DNA of 33,323 bases from Streptococcus suis YS56 (GCF_000440115.1 NZ_ALMY01000063.1:1-33323), one strand, 5' to 3'; counted from the first letter of the stretch, positions 7,785-16,281 are shown. Program-made: numbers and translations. The notes: generated from the letters alone by a model not told the origin.

Positions 7785-8889
7785 AGATAATTGCCTTGCG
7801 GATCACCACATCCACACCCTTAGGTGCCCAGGCAGCAATCTTGGCCTTTTCATTGACACGAATCCAACCAAGTCCTGAGAAGACCACATCCGTCTTTTCG
7901 GTGATTGTAAATTCATGGCGGACCAATTCAGGAAATTCTTTCAATTCCTTGCTGGTTGGTGGCACTAAAAGTGAGCCCGCATGTTTCTGGTAAAATTCAC
8001 TAGCTCCCTGCAGTTTGGTGCGGTGGAGTTGGAGCTCATTGTCAAAGAAGGCCGTAAAGCCTTGGCGTTCACCAGCCACAAAGTCAAATCGTCCCAGACC
8101 AGCCAAGAACAAGGTTTGTTCTGGATTGAGCTGGTAGGTCTTTGGCTTGATTTCCTTGCGAGGGCTGATGTACTTGAGGTTTTTAGCCGTCAAATAATGG
8201 GCCATCTGGTGACGGTGGATAATTCCTGGCGTGTCATAGATGTATGAACCATCATCCAGAGGAATTTCAATCTTATCCAGCGTCGTTCCAGGGAAACGTG
8301 AAGTCGTAATGACATCCTTATCCCCTGTGATTTCTTGGATAATGGCATTGATGAGCGTTGATTTGCCGACGTTGGTTACCCCGACCACATAGACATCCCG
8401 ACCCTTGCGGTGTTGTTCAATCTTTTCAATCAAGTCCTTGATAGCCTGCTTGTTTTGGGCTGAAGTCAAGACAACATCAACTGGTCGCATGCCGATTTCA
8501 TGTGCTCGCTCAGTCAACCACTGAGTAACCTTGCCTGTCTTGACAGACTTGGGTAAAATGTCCTGCTTGTTGCCGACCAAAAGCACATCATTTCCAGAAA
8601 TAAAGCGAGGCAAACCTGGAATGACTGAACCATTGAAATCAAAAATATCAATAACATTAACCACCAAGGCATCGCTTTCTCCTACACTATGGAGGAGTTT
8701 CAGGAAATCGTCATCCGAGATATTAACATCTGAAATCTCATTGTAATGGCGCAAACGGAAACAACGTTGGCAGTAGAGTTGCCCTGTTTCCAGACCTTTT
8801 TCTAGGGCCGATTGAGGTGTAAAACCAGCGACAGTCTTATCCGTCGTCTGAATCTGGGCACCACAGCCGATACAAAATAATTCTTCCAC
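7783..8889 (-). CDS. yqeH: Ribosome biogenesis GTPase YqeH
   Basis: A 368-residue circularly permuted GTPase acting in 30S assembly. An N-terminal zinc finger (CIGC near 6-9, CQRC near 40-43) precedes G-motifs in permuted order: NKQD (G4, about 106-109), then the Walker A GVTNVGKSTLINAI (G1), the switch area TTSRFPGTTLD (G2) and DTPG (G3). The C-terminal domain is present. The start is GTG at 8889-8887, placed directly after the yqeG TAA with GGGAG upstream; the two are coupled. The stop codon TAA lies in the end of a BOX-like element, so the last residues or the natural stop may have been reshaped by that insertion. Confidence 0.95.
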   Translation of the reverse strand: MEELFCIGCGAQIQTTDKTVAGFTPQSALEKGLETGQLYCQRCFRLRHYNEISDVNISDDDFLKLLHSVGESDALVVNVIDIFDFNGSVIPGLPRFISGNDVLLVGNKQDILPKSVKTGKVTQWLTERAHEIGMRPVDVVLTSAQNKQAIKDLIEKIEQHRKGRDVYVVGVTNVGKSTLINAIIQEITGDKDVITTSRFPGTTLDKIEIPLDDGSYIYDTPGIIHRHQMAHYLTAKNLKYISPRKEIKPKTYQLNPEQTLFLAGLGRFDFVAGERQGFTAFFDNELQLHRTKLQGASEFYQKHAGSLLVPPTSKELKEFPELVRHEFTITEKTDVVFSGLGWIRVNEKAKIAAWAPKGVDVVIRKAII

Positions 8890-9417
8890 TTACATCTCCC
8901 TCTTGTAATCTATCACCCCATATTTGGCGATAATTTTCTTCATGGTCCGTCGCTCACGCCAACGGTTAATCTGCGTATTGATCGAATCCGTCTGAATCAG
9001 AGGTTTGACCAGCACAGACTTAAGCCCAGCTCGCTTAGCAGCCCGAATATCTGTCATCAACTGATCCCCAATCATAACCACCTCATGCGGCTGGACATCA
9101 AAGCGTTTTAAAGCACGGTTCATCCCAAAGGTGAAAGGCTTGAGCGCAAAGGCTTCAAATTCAATCCCAAAAGGTGCAACTGCACGTTTAACCCGCTCAT
9201 ATTTGTTGTTGGAAACCACCACAACGGGAATGCCTGCGGCCTGTAAATCCTGTAACCACTGGCGCATCTCTGGCGTACCATCGGGATTATTCCAAGCAAT
9301 CAAGGTATTATCCAAGTCAACAAACACTACTTTTATGCCATGTTTTTTCAAGCTTTCGACGGTCACGTCATAAGCCTTTTCCAAGGCAAAATCCGGCATG
9401 TAATTTTCTAAACTCAC
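8890..9417 (-). CDS. yqeG: YqeG family HAD-IIIA phosphatase
   Basis: A 175-residue HAD phosphatase. Motif I is FVDLDNTLIAW (nucleophile Asp, general acid Asp replaced by Asn as usual in the family), motif II VVVVSNN, motif III lysine in ALKPFTFG, motif IV GDQLMTDIRAAKRAG. Substrate unknown; it always precedes yqeH in Firmicutes. I place the start at GTG 9417-9415, since GGAG lies 6 nt before it and the resulting N-terminus (M)SLENYMPDF and length match streptococcal relatives. A TTG four codons further up overlaps the ribosome site and is unlikely. First gene of the cluster. Confidence 0.9.
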   Translation of the reverse strand: MSLENYMPDFALEKAYDVTVESLKKHGIKVVFVDLDNTLIAWNNPDGTPEMRQWLQDLQAAGIPVVVVSNNKYERVKRAVAPFGIEFEAFALKPFTFGMNRALKRFDVQPHEVVMIGDQLMTDIRAAKRAGLKSVLVKPLIQTDSINTQINRWRERRTMKKIIAKYGVIDYKREM

Positions 9418-9445
9418 TGTCGTCTCCAAAGTTTTTTATCAGACA

Positions 9446-9451
9446 ATTATA
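9446..9451 (-). promoter_or_regulatory. -10 box of the yqeG operon
   Basis: TATAAT on the minus strand, about 28 nt before the yqeG start. No good -35 is seen. Confidence 0.5.
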
Positions 9452-9484
9452 CCATTTTTCTAGGAAAAAAGCGAATAGATAGCC

Positions 9485-9514
9485 AAAAGGAAAACACCCG
9501 GTGGAGCCGAGTGC
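9485..9514 (-). terminator. Terminator after the orphan gene
   Basis: Minus-strand arms CACTCGG and CCGGGTG (one G-U pair) around a short loop, followed by TTTTCCTTTT. It separates the orphan gene from the yqeG operon. Confidence 0.7.
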
Positions 9515-9527
9515 CTATTATACGAAC

Positions 9528-10205
9528 CTATTTGCTTTCTAAAATCCAATCCTTAGGAATGAAAATCATATGGGTCAACAGCCAATCAATATCCAGCGAG
9601 TATTTTGAAAAGGCAAATCCAATTTCCTCAACACCAGAATCATCCTCATCCATGCCCAAAATCGTCGTCGCATGACCATAATCAGCATGACTGTCATCAA
9701 AGAGGCGCCAAATCAGTGCCTTGTAAACCAATTTTTTGGCATCATAGAGCGTATACTCCTCTCGATATTCTGAAAAGGCTAGACAGTCCTTGCCTTTGGG
9801 TTCGACACCCTTAAGTTGAGCAATAGCAATCAAGCTATCATAGTTGTGATAACGGAGGGAGCTACTCAAGGATTGAGCCAAACTAACCGCATAATCAATG
9901 GCTAAATCACTGATCTCCACAGCCACAGTTCCCAACTGTTCCCGCAATGGATTGAGCAAATTCGCAGCAAAGCGAGCCAACTCTTCACGGATCTCTTGAG
10001 GCAAATTCTCTATATCTTCCAGAATAACCTTCCTATCCTGCTCAGAACCCTTGTAGACATTGATGTCTAGCCCCTGCTCACCCAGTTTTTCCAGTTCAGA
10101 ATCAAAACCTGTTTTCCCTGCTCGAACATATTGAGCGAGAGTTTCATAGTAACCTTCTGGCAAGATGATACGTTCTAAGTTATCAGCTCTTTCAATGATT
10201 GTCAT
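9528..10205 (-). CDS. Protein of unknown function (225 aa)
   Basis: I do not recognise this protein. It is soluble, acidic, and largely helical, with no signal peptide, membrane segment or nucleotide-binding motif. Visible parts: an N-terminal MTIIERADNLERIILPEGYY, a central SSLRYHNYDSLIAIAQLKGV region and a C-terminal acidic loop GMDEDDSGVEE before a Trp-rich tail. I chose ATG 10205-10203 because GGGGGA lies 8 nt upstream; the longer open frame has a basic, non-matching extension. It seems to be a single-gene unit: its own terminator follows and 117 bp (10206-10322) separate it from cutC. That gap holds only a weak inverted repeat (ATGAAT/ATTCAT at 10305-10320). Confidence 0.75.
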   Translation of the reverse strand: MTIIERADNLERIILPEGYYETLAQYVRAGKTGFDSELEKLGEQGLDINVYKGSEQDRKVILEDIENLPQEIREELARFAANLLNPLREQLGTVAVEISDLAIDYAVSLAQSLSSSLRYHNYDSLIAIAQLKGVEPKGKDCLAFSEYREEYTLYDAKKLVYKALIWRLFDDSHADYGHATTILGMDEDDSGVEEIGFAFSKYSLDIDWLLTHMIFIPKDWILESK

Positions 10206-10322
10206 AGATTTCTTCCCCCGTATGTTTGATATTCTTATTGTAACAAGGTAAGGGGAAATTGTAAACCTTTTCAACTTTTATTACATATTTACACCAAGTA
10301 TATGAATACAAGTAATTCATCG

Positions 10323-10952
10323 CTACCAAAACAAACGGGTTCCATGAACCTGGTCAACTGGCAATTTTTCTAACAAATCAGGTACATTGTCCACCGTCAA
10401 GCCACCTCCAATTAAGATTTCAAGCTTGCCTTGGGCATAGGAAACAAGCTCCTGCAACCAATCGACATTGTTCAAGGCAGACCCCGTCAAACTGCCTCTT
10501 GTCAAAATCCGTGTCACACCATGAGCTGCCAGCCAATCAAGAGCCTCGAATTGGCGTTCGCGAGGAATTTGGTCAAAAGCCATGTGAAAGACAATCTGAC
10601 AGTCCTGCGAAACAGCAAACAGTCTTTCCAAGGCTGGTTCGTCCAACCAATTTTCCTCGGTTAACAAACCATAAACCAGACCATCTGACCCCAGTTCTTT
10701 GGCAACCTTACAGTCTTCCACCATCATCTCAATCTCTGCCTCATCATAGCAAAAATCTCCACCGCGAGGGCGAATCATGGTCATGACTGTTGCATCCTGC
10801 TCATGCGCTAGTTGGCAAACATATTTGATTACAGCATAGCTCGGTGTCGTCCCTCCGACTGCCAAATTATCGCAGAGTTCAATCCGCTGGGCACCCATTG
10901 AGATAGCTTTGGCAAGATCTACGTGGTTTTCCGAACAAAATTCTTTTATCAT
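10323..10952 (-). CDS. cutC: CutC family protein (copper homeostasis)
   Basis: A 209-residue TIM-barrel protein. Family signatures: MIKEFCSENHVDLAKAISMG, the RIELCDNLAVGGTTPS motif at about 24-39, MIRPRGGDFCYDEAEIEMM, and the C-terminal LIGGGLTVDNVPDLL. CutC has been linked to copper tolerance and binds Cu(I), though its precise reaction remains uncertain. The ATG at 10952-10950 is chosen over one two codons upstream because AGAGGG sits 6 nt before it. Its promoter overlaps the terminator of the EamA transporter gene upstream. Confidence 0.92.
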   Translation of the reverse strand: MIKEFCSENHVDLAKAISMGAQRIELCDNLAVGGTTPSYAVIKYVCQLAHEQDATVMTMIRPRGGDFCYDEAEIEMMVEDCKVAKELGSDGLVYGLLTEENWLDEPALERLFAVSQDCQIVFHMAFDQIPRERQFEALDWLAAHGVTRILTRGSLTGSALNNVDWLQELVSYAQGKLEILIGGGLTVDNVPDLLEKLPVDQVHGTRLFW

Positions 10953-10981
10953 AGGCATCCCTCTTGAAAACTTTTTTCTTA

Positions 10982-10990
10982 AGTATAACA
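10982..10990 (-). promoter_or_regulatory. Extended -10 promoter of cutC
   Basis: TGTTATACT on the minus strand fits TGnTATAMT. It starts right at the U-tract of the transporter terminator, so termination and initiation share the same bases. Confidence 0.6.
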
Positions 10991-11015
10991 AAAAAGAGTA
11001 TATTAACCAATACTC
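10989..11015 (-). terminator. Terminator after the EamA transporter
   Basis: Minus-strand GAGTAT and ATACTC arms (11015-11010 and 11001-10996), 8-nt loop containing the stop codon of the transporter, followed by TTTTTT. Confidence 0.75.
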
Positions 11016-11911
11016 TTCTCTGAAATAATAATATCCTTTAACGAAATAAGAAGAACAGCTCCTAATATCAAGGCCATGCCCAGAAAATCAATCGGATAAA
11101 AATGTTCATCGACCAACCATACCGCAAAAAATACTGAGGCAATTGGTTCGATAGAAGCTAAAAGGCTACCATTTACCGGACCAACCATACTAACACCTTT
11201 GAGAAAGGCCGTATAGGCAAAGATGGTCCCAACACCGACAATCCCCAGTAAGCCCAAGAGACTACCACCATCAAGCGGTAGATTACCCTGCCAAGTTTGT
11301 AAACCAAGCGTAACCACAAAACCGCCCATCAGCATGCCCAGCCCTATCACCACCATACTACCGTATTGACGAATCAATTTTCCAGGTAAAATAATATAGA
11401 GTGCATAGGTAAAGGCTGAGAAGATTCCCCAGAACAAACCGATTGGAGTCACTGCCAATTCATCTAATTTGCCATGAGTCGCAATCAAAAATGTTCCTGC
11501 TACAGCTAAGATAATCGAAATCACCTCAACCCCTGTCGGTCTTTGCCTGTCCTTCAAGCAGGTATAGGCTAGCACTAAGATGGGGCAGAGGTATTGGAGA
11601 ACTGTTGCCGTTCCTGCATTTGTATAGTAAATAGCCTGTAAATAGGCCATTTGATTGAGTACCAAACCAAGCATGGCAAAGACAAAAATGCCCAACAAAG
11701 CCTGTTTGCTCTTTAAGACCCTAATCAACTGCTCTCTGGCTGTTATATAGGCTAGCCCGAGCAGGAAAACACCGGATACCATCAACCGAAGGGAGGTAAT
11801 CATATCCACTGATACACCACGTGACATCAAGTACTGCCCACTTACCCCCGAAAGCCCCCAAGCTATCCCTGCAACTAAAGTTATCAAGGTTCCCAATCTT
11901 TTTTCTGCCAT
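11003..11911 (-). CDS. DMT superfamily (EamA) transporter
   Basis: A 302-residue integral membrane protein with about ten hydrophobic segments arranged as two EamA repeats: the first from LGTLITLVAGIAWGLSGVSG, the second starting near GLFWGIFSAFTYALYIILPG. The hallmark Pro/Gly-rich SLLASIEPIASVFFAVW lies near the end of repeat two. Such drug/metabolite transporters export amino acids or other metabolites; the substrate cannot be told. The ATG at 11911 has GGAGAT before it. A -10 (TATAAT, 11948-11943) sits just upstream inside the galT terminator. Cytoplasmic C-terminus is short and charged. Confidence 0.9.
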   Translation of the reverse strand: MAEKRLGTLITLVAGIAWGLSGVSGQYLMSRGVSVDMITSLRLMVSGVFLLGLAYITAREQLIRVLKSKQALLGIFVFAMLGLVLNQMAYLQAIYYTNAGTATVLQYLCPILVLAYTCLKDRQRPTGVEVISIILAVAGTFLIATHGKLDELAVTPIGLFWGIFSAFTYALYIILPGKLIRQYGSMVVIGLGMLMGGFVVTLGLQTWQGNLPLDGGSLLGLLGIVGVGTIFAYTAFLKGVSMVGPVNGSLLASIEPIASVFFAVWLVDEHFYPIDFLGMALILGAVLLISLKDIIISEKSIG

Positions 11912-11942
11912 CCTATCTCCTTTTCACACTGCGAATATTCCT

Positions 11943-11978
11943 ATTATACCAAAAGAGCAGGACACCGTCCCACTCTTT
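11943..11978 (-). terminator. galT terminator overlapping the transporter -10
   Basis: Minus-strand arms AAAGAG/CTCTTT with inner GGAC/GTCC form a hairpin with a short T-run, then GG and TATAAT (11948-11943), the probable -10 of the transporter gene. Confidence 0.6.
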
Positions 11979-11985
11979 GCTGTCA

Positions 11986-13464
11986 TTATTGTTTGAGGCC
12001 CACAAACTCTACGAATCGTAAAAAAGCTGCCTGACCTTCTGGAGTACGTTTATAGACACCTGCATCTTCCAATACACGCGCAAAAATTTGTCCCACTGAC
12101 TCACGAACAACTTGTTCGACAGTTTCTTCCGTCACATCTGGGTGAGCTGTTTTCAGGCTTTCCGCCCAAGGCTGATGATAGGCTGCCACTTGACTGTCTT
12201 GACCTAGTAAGTATTTTTCTACTTCAGCCAATTCTGCCTTCAAGCGTGGAGGCAAAATCGCCAAGCCCATGACCTCAATCAAGCCGATATTTTCTTTCTT
12301 GATATGTTGCACATCTGGGTGTGGATGGTAGATGCCATCTGGAAACTCTTCTGAGGTCTGATTGTCGCGGAGAACCAAATCCAACTCATACAAATCTCCT
12401 CGTTTCCGAGCAATCGGGGTGATGGTATGATGGGGAGTTCCATCCGTCTCAGCCTTGATCTGAACGCTATCATCTGAGTAGCTCCGCCATTTTTCCAAAA
12501 TCTTAGTCGCTAAACCAAGAAGCGATGGCTTATCTGCCGAGCTCAATCGAATCACCGACATGGGCCACTTGACAATGCCTGCCGAAACGGACTCAAAGCC
12601 GTCGAAGACCAGCTGACGCTCAATCGGTGCCTTTTCCATGGCAAAACTGTGCCGCCCACCTTGATAGTGATTGTGGGTCAAGATGGAGCCACCCGAGATG
12701 GGTAGATCAGAGTTGGAACCGACAAAATAATTTGGAAAGATGTCTAGCAGGTCCAAAAGTTGTTCAAAAGTTTGAGGACTGATAACCATAGGCACATGCT
12801 CTTGGTTCAAGAAAATGGCATGTTCATTGTAGTAGGCATAAGGTGAATACTGGAAGCCCCACTTTTCCTGACCAAGATCCAAGCGGATAATGCGGTGATT
12901 GGCGCGTGCTGGATGGTTAATCCGTCCCTGATAGCCCTCATTTTCCATACAAAGTAGGCACTGAGGGTAATTAGAAGCCTCTGCTAAACGGGCTGCCGCA
13001 ATAGCTTTTGGATCCTTCTCCGGTTTAGACAGATTGATGGTAATCTCTAGGTTGCCATAGTCTGTCGGTGTTTGATAATAGATATTTTTGGCAACAGCAG
13101 CCACCTTGATGTAGTCATTGCGCTTGCTCAAGGCATAAAAATCTGCCACAGCTTGTTCAGGATTTTCCTGATAGGTCTGCCAAAAATCACGATTGACCTG
13201 ACTTGGACTTGGCGTTATCAAATCCATCAAACAAGCCCCAACCATGTCTTGCTCTTCCAGCAATTCTCCCACAAAACCAGTTCGAACTCCATGGGCCAAT
13301 AGTTCATCTTTTAATTCAATCAAGTCCTCTAACTCTGTTTGAACTGTTAAAACCTGGTCCCCGACCAAAGCCAAGACCCGATTGCGCAGGTAACGGGCAT
13401 CCATTTCTTCAAAATCACTGTTGGCAATGATCTGCTCAACAAAACGATCCACCAATCCTGTCAT
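11986..13464 (-). CDS. galT: UDP-glucose--hexose-1-phosphate uridylyltransferase (GalT, Firmicutes type)
   Basis: A 492-residue class II GalT, the long form found in Firmicutes. It transfers UMP between UDP-glucose and galactose-1-phosphate in the Leloir pathway. Visible motifs: [24 protein letters not shown] segment (here [14 protein letters not shown]) and [20 protein letters not shown] with the HxHxGG(x)H group near the active site, plus the [20 protein letters not shown] stretch. Two ATG codons lie in tandem; I take the second (13464), 5 nt from GGAG and giving MTGLVDRF. Transcribed from galK through a 121-bp MITE. Terminates just before the transporter gene. Confidence 0.94.
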   Translation of the reverse strand: MTGLVDRFVEQIIANSDFEEMDARYLRNRVLALVGDQVLTVQTELEDLIELKDELLAHGVRTGFVGELLEEQDMVGACLMDLITPSPSQVNRDFWQTYQENPEQAVADFYALSKRNDYIKVAAVAKNIYYQTPTDYGNLEITINLSKPEKDPKAIAAARLAEASNYPQCLLCMENEGYQGRINHPARANHRIIRLDLGQEKWGFQYSPYAYYNEHAIFLNQEHVPMVISPQTFEQLLDLLDIFPNYFVGSNSDLPISGGSILTHNHYQGGRHSFAMEKAPIERQLVFDGFESVSAGIVKWPMSVIRLSSADKPSLLGLATKILEKWRSYSDDSVQIKAETDGTPHHTITPIARKRGDLYELDLVLRDNQTSEEFPDGIYHPHPDVQHIKKENIGLIEVMGLAILPPRLKAELAEVEKYLLGQDSQVAAYHQPWAESLKTAHPDVTEETVEQVVRESVGQIFARVLEDAGVYKRTPEGQAAFLRFVEFVGLKQ

Positions 13465-13488
13465 CATTTCTCCAATCTATTATTAGTA

Positions 13489-13609
13489 ATAGTCTTTCAG
13501 TTTGAGAAGAGGATAGGAAACAAGCCAAAACCACTTCTCAACGTTCGTCGCATCCAGTCGAGCAACTGACATGTAAGTCACTTCTGTCAACCTAATAATG
13601 AAAGACTAT
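13489..13609. repeat. MITE-like element between galK and galT
   Basis: About 121 bp bounded by ATAGTCTTTCA (13489-13499) and its exact inverse TGAAAGACTAT (13599-13609). Inside, TTGAGAAG and CTTCTCAA form a second inverted repeat. The right terminal repeat contains the galK stop codon. The ends resemble those of the RUP-like element at 24141. No coding capacity. Confidence 0.7.
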
Positions 13610-14769
13610 AAGACGCGAGAGCCTCCAGCAATCTCCGCTACATAGAAACTTGGTTCATATCCAACCACTTCAGTATAGGTCTTACCAACATTTTCAGTAA
13701 AGGCGTCAACTTTATCCTTATGAACAATAGCAATACCACAACCGCCGAAACCTGCACCTGTCATCCGAGCGCCAAGAACGCCTTCTTGCTCCCAAGCTGT
13801 GTGAGCCAAGGTATCCAATTCCAAACCTGTCACTTCATAATCATGCTCTAAAGAAACATGAGAAGCATTGACCAAACGACCAAAGGTTGCCAAATCCCCA
13901 TCTTCCAAGGCCTTACGCGCCTGCAAGGTCCGTTGATTTTCTAAGACAGCATGGCGGGCACGCTTGATACGGTTTTCATCCTTAATCAAATAACTATATT
14001 GATCAAAGGTCCATTCATCCAATTCTCCCAGCGTTTGAATATTCAAGACTGCATTCAATTCTTCCACCGCTTTTTCACATTCCGCACGACGCTCATTGTA
14101 CTTAGAATCTGCCAATTCACGACGTTTGTTGGTGTTCATGATGACAATCACATGGTCACCCAAATCCAGGGGCACTAATTCATACTCCAAGCTATTGGTA
14201 TCCAGATAAATGGCACGCTGGTCTGCTCCCATACCGATAGCAAACTGATCCATGATACCAGAATTGACACCGATAAAGTGATTTTCCGTTTGTTTCCCAA
14301 TTTTTACCAAATCAAGACGCGTCAATTCAAGTCCGTACAACTCTTCTGCGATAATCCCAATCAAGAGTTCCAAGGAAGCTGATGATGACAAGCCTGAACC
14401 ATTTGGAATGTTCCCGTAAACAAAGACCTCCATCCCTGTGTCAATGGTGTGACCTGCCTCTTGCAAGAACTTGAGCACCCCTTTGGCATAGTTGGTCCAG
14501 TTATCCGCTTTATCAAAGACCAGATTGTTCAAATCCACTTCGATCACACCAACTTCTTCAAAGTTTGCGGAATAAAAACGTAGAAGCTGGTCGTCACGTT
14601 TGCGAGCAGCCCCGTAAGTCCCCAAGGTAATAGCCGCAGGGAAAACATGACCACCATTGTAGTCCGTGTGCTCACCAATCAAGTTAATCCGACCTGGTGA
14701 GAAGAAAGTCGCATTTGCCTCTTGACCAAACACATCGAGAAAGGCTTGTTTGAGTTGTTCTTTGTTCAT
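13606..14769 (-). CDS. galK: Galactokinase GalK
   Basis: A 387-residue GHMP-family kinase that phosphorylates galactose at C1, using ATP. Signatures: the galactokinase motif [19 protein letters not shown] (about 26-44), the ATP loop [11 protein letters not shown] (about 123-133), and [13 protein letters not shown] near the C-terminus. Start ATG 14769-14767 has a strong AAGGAGG 6 nt upstream; the longer open frame reads through the promoter and is not real. The stop TAG falls in the terminal repeat of a MITE. Regulated by galR (divergent) and by a catabolite-control site at 14787-14800. Confidence 0.96.
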   Translation of the reverse strand: MNKEQLKQAFLDVFGQEANATFFSPGRINLIGEHTDYNGGHVFPAAITLGTYGAARKRDDQLLRFYSANFEEVGVIEVDLNNLVFDKADNWTNYAKGVLKFLQEAGHTIDTGMEVFVYGNIPNGSGLSSSASLELLIGIIAEELYGLELTRLDLVKIGKQTENHFIGVNSGIMDQFAIGMGADQRAIYLDTNSLEYELVPLDLGDHVIVIMNTNKRRELADSKYNERRAECEKAVEELNAVLNIQTLGELDEWTFDQYSYLIKDENRIKRARHAVLENQRTLQARKALEDGDLATFGRLVNASHVSLEHDYEVTGLELDTLAHTAWEQEGVLGARMTGAGFGGCGIAIVHKDKVDAFTENVGKTYTEVVGYEPSFYVAEIAGGSRVL

Positions 14770-14786
14770 AAGAACCTCCTTGATTT

Positions 14787-14800
14787 TGTAATCGTTTTCT
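14787..14800. promoter_or_regulatory. cre site (CcpA binding) for galKT
   Basis: TGTAATCGTTTTCT matches the TGWAANCGNTNWCA consensus at 13 of 14 positions. It lies just downstream of the galK -10, in the transcribed leader, where CcpA would block transcription when glucose is present. Confidence 0.75.
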
Positions 14801-14803
14801 TTT

Positions 14804-14832
14804 ATTGTACATCTCAATAGTATAAAAGTCAA
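14804..14832 (-). promoter_or_regulatory. galK promoter
   Basis: Minus-strand TTGACT (14832-14827), 17-bp spacer, TACAAT (14809-14804). Confidence 0.85.
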
Positions 14833-14835
14833 TAG

Positions 14836-14876
14836 TTTTACTAAAATTTTACTAATTTTATGTTTTGTGCTATACT
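14836..14876 (+). promoter_or_regulatory. galR promoter with tandem putative operator
   Basis: TTTACT (14848-14853), 17 bp, TATACT (14871-14876) with a TG extension at 14868-14869. Two direct copies of TTTTACTAA (14836-14844 and 14847-14855) are spaced 11 bp apart, one helical turn. They cover the galR -35 and lie just upstream of the galK -35, so they may be the GalR operator. The operator role is inference. Confidence 0.6.
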
Positions 14877-14901
14877 AGAGACAAATAGACAGGAGAAAAA
14901 C

Positions 14902-15900
14902 ATGGTTACTATCAAAGATATCGCGCAACAAGCCGACCTTTCCCCCGCTACCGTTTCAAGAGTTCTAAAAGGCGACCTAACCTTATCCGTCAGCCCAGAA
15001 ACGCGACAAAAAATCTTGAACTTAGCACAGGACCTGGGCTACACCAAACACCTCAAAAAACAGGTACCCCAACAAAAAGGCACCATCGGTATTGTCCAAT
15101 GGTACACCGAAAGCGAAGAGTTGGCTGACCTCTACTACTATTCCATCCGTGCCAGCATCGAACAGACCGCCAGCCTACTCGGCTACCAAATCGTCCGCTC
15201 CTTCAACGACTTGACCAATCCCCTCCTTCAAGGATTGGACGGCATCATCGCAGTTGGTAAATTTTCTTCTGGGCAAATAGCAGAGCTGACCAACTTGTCT
15301 TCCAAGCTAATCTTTGTAGATTCTGATACACTGACCGAAGGATTCTCCTGCGTCACAACTGACTTTGAACACTCTGTTCAGACAGTTATCGACCACTTCC
15401 GTTCTCAAGGTATGACAGATATTGGACTCCTAGTCGGACAGGAAGAAACCGCAGACGGACACCAACTGCCAACAGACCCCCGCCTGACAGCCTTTCGGAC
15501 CTATCTAGACTCCTTGGGCATGCTCCAAGAAGACTACATCTACCAAGGGAAATTCTCCACTCAGTCAGGCTATGAGCTGATGAGCCAGGCTATTTCCGAC
15601 CTGGGTGACCAGCTGCCCCCAGCCTTCTTCATGGCAAACGATACTCTGGCTGTCGGTGCCCTTAGAGCCCTTCAAGAACACCAAATCGCCGTGCCAGAAC
15701 GGGTCCAACTCATCACCTTTAACGATACAGCCATCACGCGCCAAGTCTATCCAGCCCTGTCATCCATCAGTGTCTACACCGAAGAAATGGGGCAAGAAGC
15801 CATGCAGCTGCTGGACCGTATGATTGCGAGTCCGCAGCCCCACCACCCCCGCAAAATCAAACTGGGTACCCAGCTGGTTATACGGGAGAGTTCTTACTAA
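14902..15900 (+). CDS. galR: LacI-family transcriptional regulator GalR
   Basis: A 332-residue repressor. The N-terminal helix-turn-helix MVTIKDIAQQADLSPATVSR and hinge helix (about residues 45-55) are followed by a periplasmic-binding-like domain with FFMANDTLAVGALRALQEHQ and a final QLVIRESS as in most LacI proteins. The ATG at 14902 has AGGAG 7 nt before it; the open frame runs 14 codons further up through the -10 and is not used. Its divergent position next to galK and the family identity indicate control of the galKT operon, presumably released by galactose. Followed by a bidirectional terminator. Confidence 0.92.
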   Translation: MVTIKDIAQQADLSPATVSRVLKGDLTLSVSPETRQKILNLAQDLGYTKHLKKQVPQQKGTIGIVQWYTESEELADLYYYSIRASIEQTASLLGYQIVRSFNDLTNPLLQGLDGIIAVGKFSSGQIAELTNLSSKLIFVDSDTLTEGFSCVTTDFEHSVQTVIDHFRSQGMTDIGLLVGQEETADGHQLPTDPRLTAFRTYLDSLGMLQEDYIYQGKFSTQSGYELMSQAISDLGDQLPPAFFMANDTLAVGALRALQEHQIAVPERVQLITFNDTAITRQVYPALSSISVYTEEMGQEAMQLLDRMIASPQPHHPRKIKLGTQLVIRESSY

Positions 15901-15917
15901 TAAGGTATAAGAAAAAT

Positions 15918-15951
15918 CTTCCTACCAAATTTTTCGATAGGAAGTTTTTTT
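15918..15951 (+). terminator. Bidirectional terminator between galR and the small gene
   Basis: CTTCCTA (15918-15924) and TAGGAAG (15938-15944) with a 13-nt loop, followed on the plus strand by TTTTTTT and on the minus strand by ATTTTTC. It serves galR and the convergent small gene. Confidence 0.85.
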
Positions 15952-15954
15952 ATT

Positions 15955-16278
15955 TTAGTATTGTCTTCTAGCTCTATCAGCATCTGTTCTAGCTTGTGCT
16001 GCCCTCAATTGGTCTTGATGATGTTGGGTCTGTCTTGCACGTTCAGCTGCTATTTGAGCCCGTCTTTCTGCCTCAATCATTTTTCTACGTGCTGCTTCGT
16101 TCTCCGCAGCAGCTGCATCTAGTGAGTTATTATCAACTGGGACCGTTCCGTTTGGTCCCATTTCTCTCATTGTTTTATACAATTCTTTTTCGAGATAATT
16201 CAAAAACGGTCTCATCAAACGAAACGTAAATACAGATAGTTTCCAATAGACTTTAAGAATTGACTTTACAATGTTCAT
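15955..16278 (-). CDS. Small Ala/Arg-rich protein of unknown function, coupled to the LPXTG protein
   Basis: A 107-residue protein I do not recognise. Residues 1-35 (starting MNIVKSILKVYWKLSVFTFR) are hydrophobic and basic and could be an amphipathic or membrane-anchoring helix. After a Gly/Pro/Asn linker (EMGPNGTVPVDNN), residues about 53-107 are almost only Ala, Arg, Glu and Gln, a likely single coiled coil that ends in RRQY. There is no signal-peptidase site. The ATG at 16278 lies 3 nt past the surface-protein TAA, with GAGGG 6 nt upstream inside the end of that gene, so translation is coupled. A GTG one codon earlier is possible. Its job is presumably linked to the surface protein. Confidence 0.7.
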   Translation of the reverse strand: MNIVKSILKVYWKLSVFTFRLMRPFLNYLEKELYKTMREMGPNGTVPVDNNSLDAAAAENEAARRKMIEAERRAQIAAERARQTQHHQDQLRAAQARTDADRARRQY

Positions 16279-16281
16279 CAC

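Noticed and set aside
7636..7878. Plus-strand open frame across the BOX-like element
   Set aside because: It is formed by the repeat and the antisense of yqeH and has no ribosome site.
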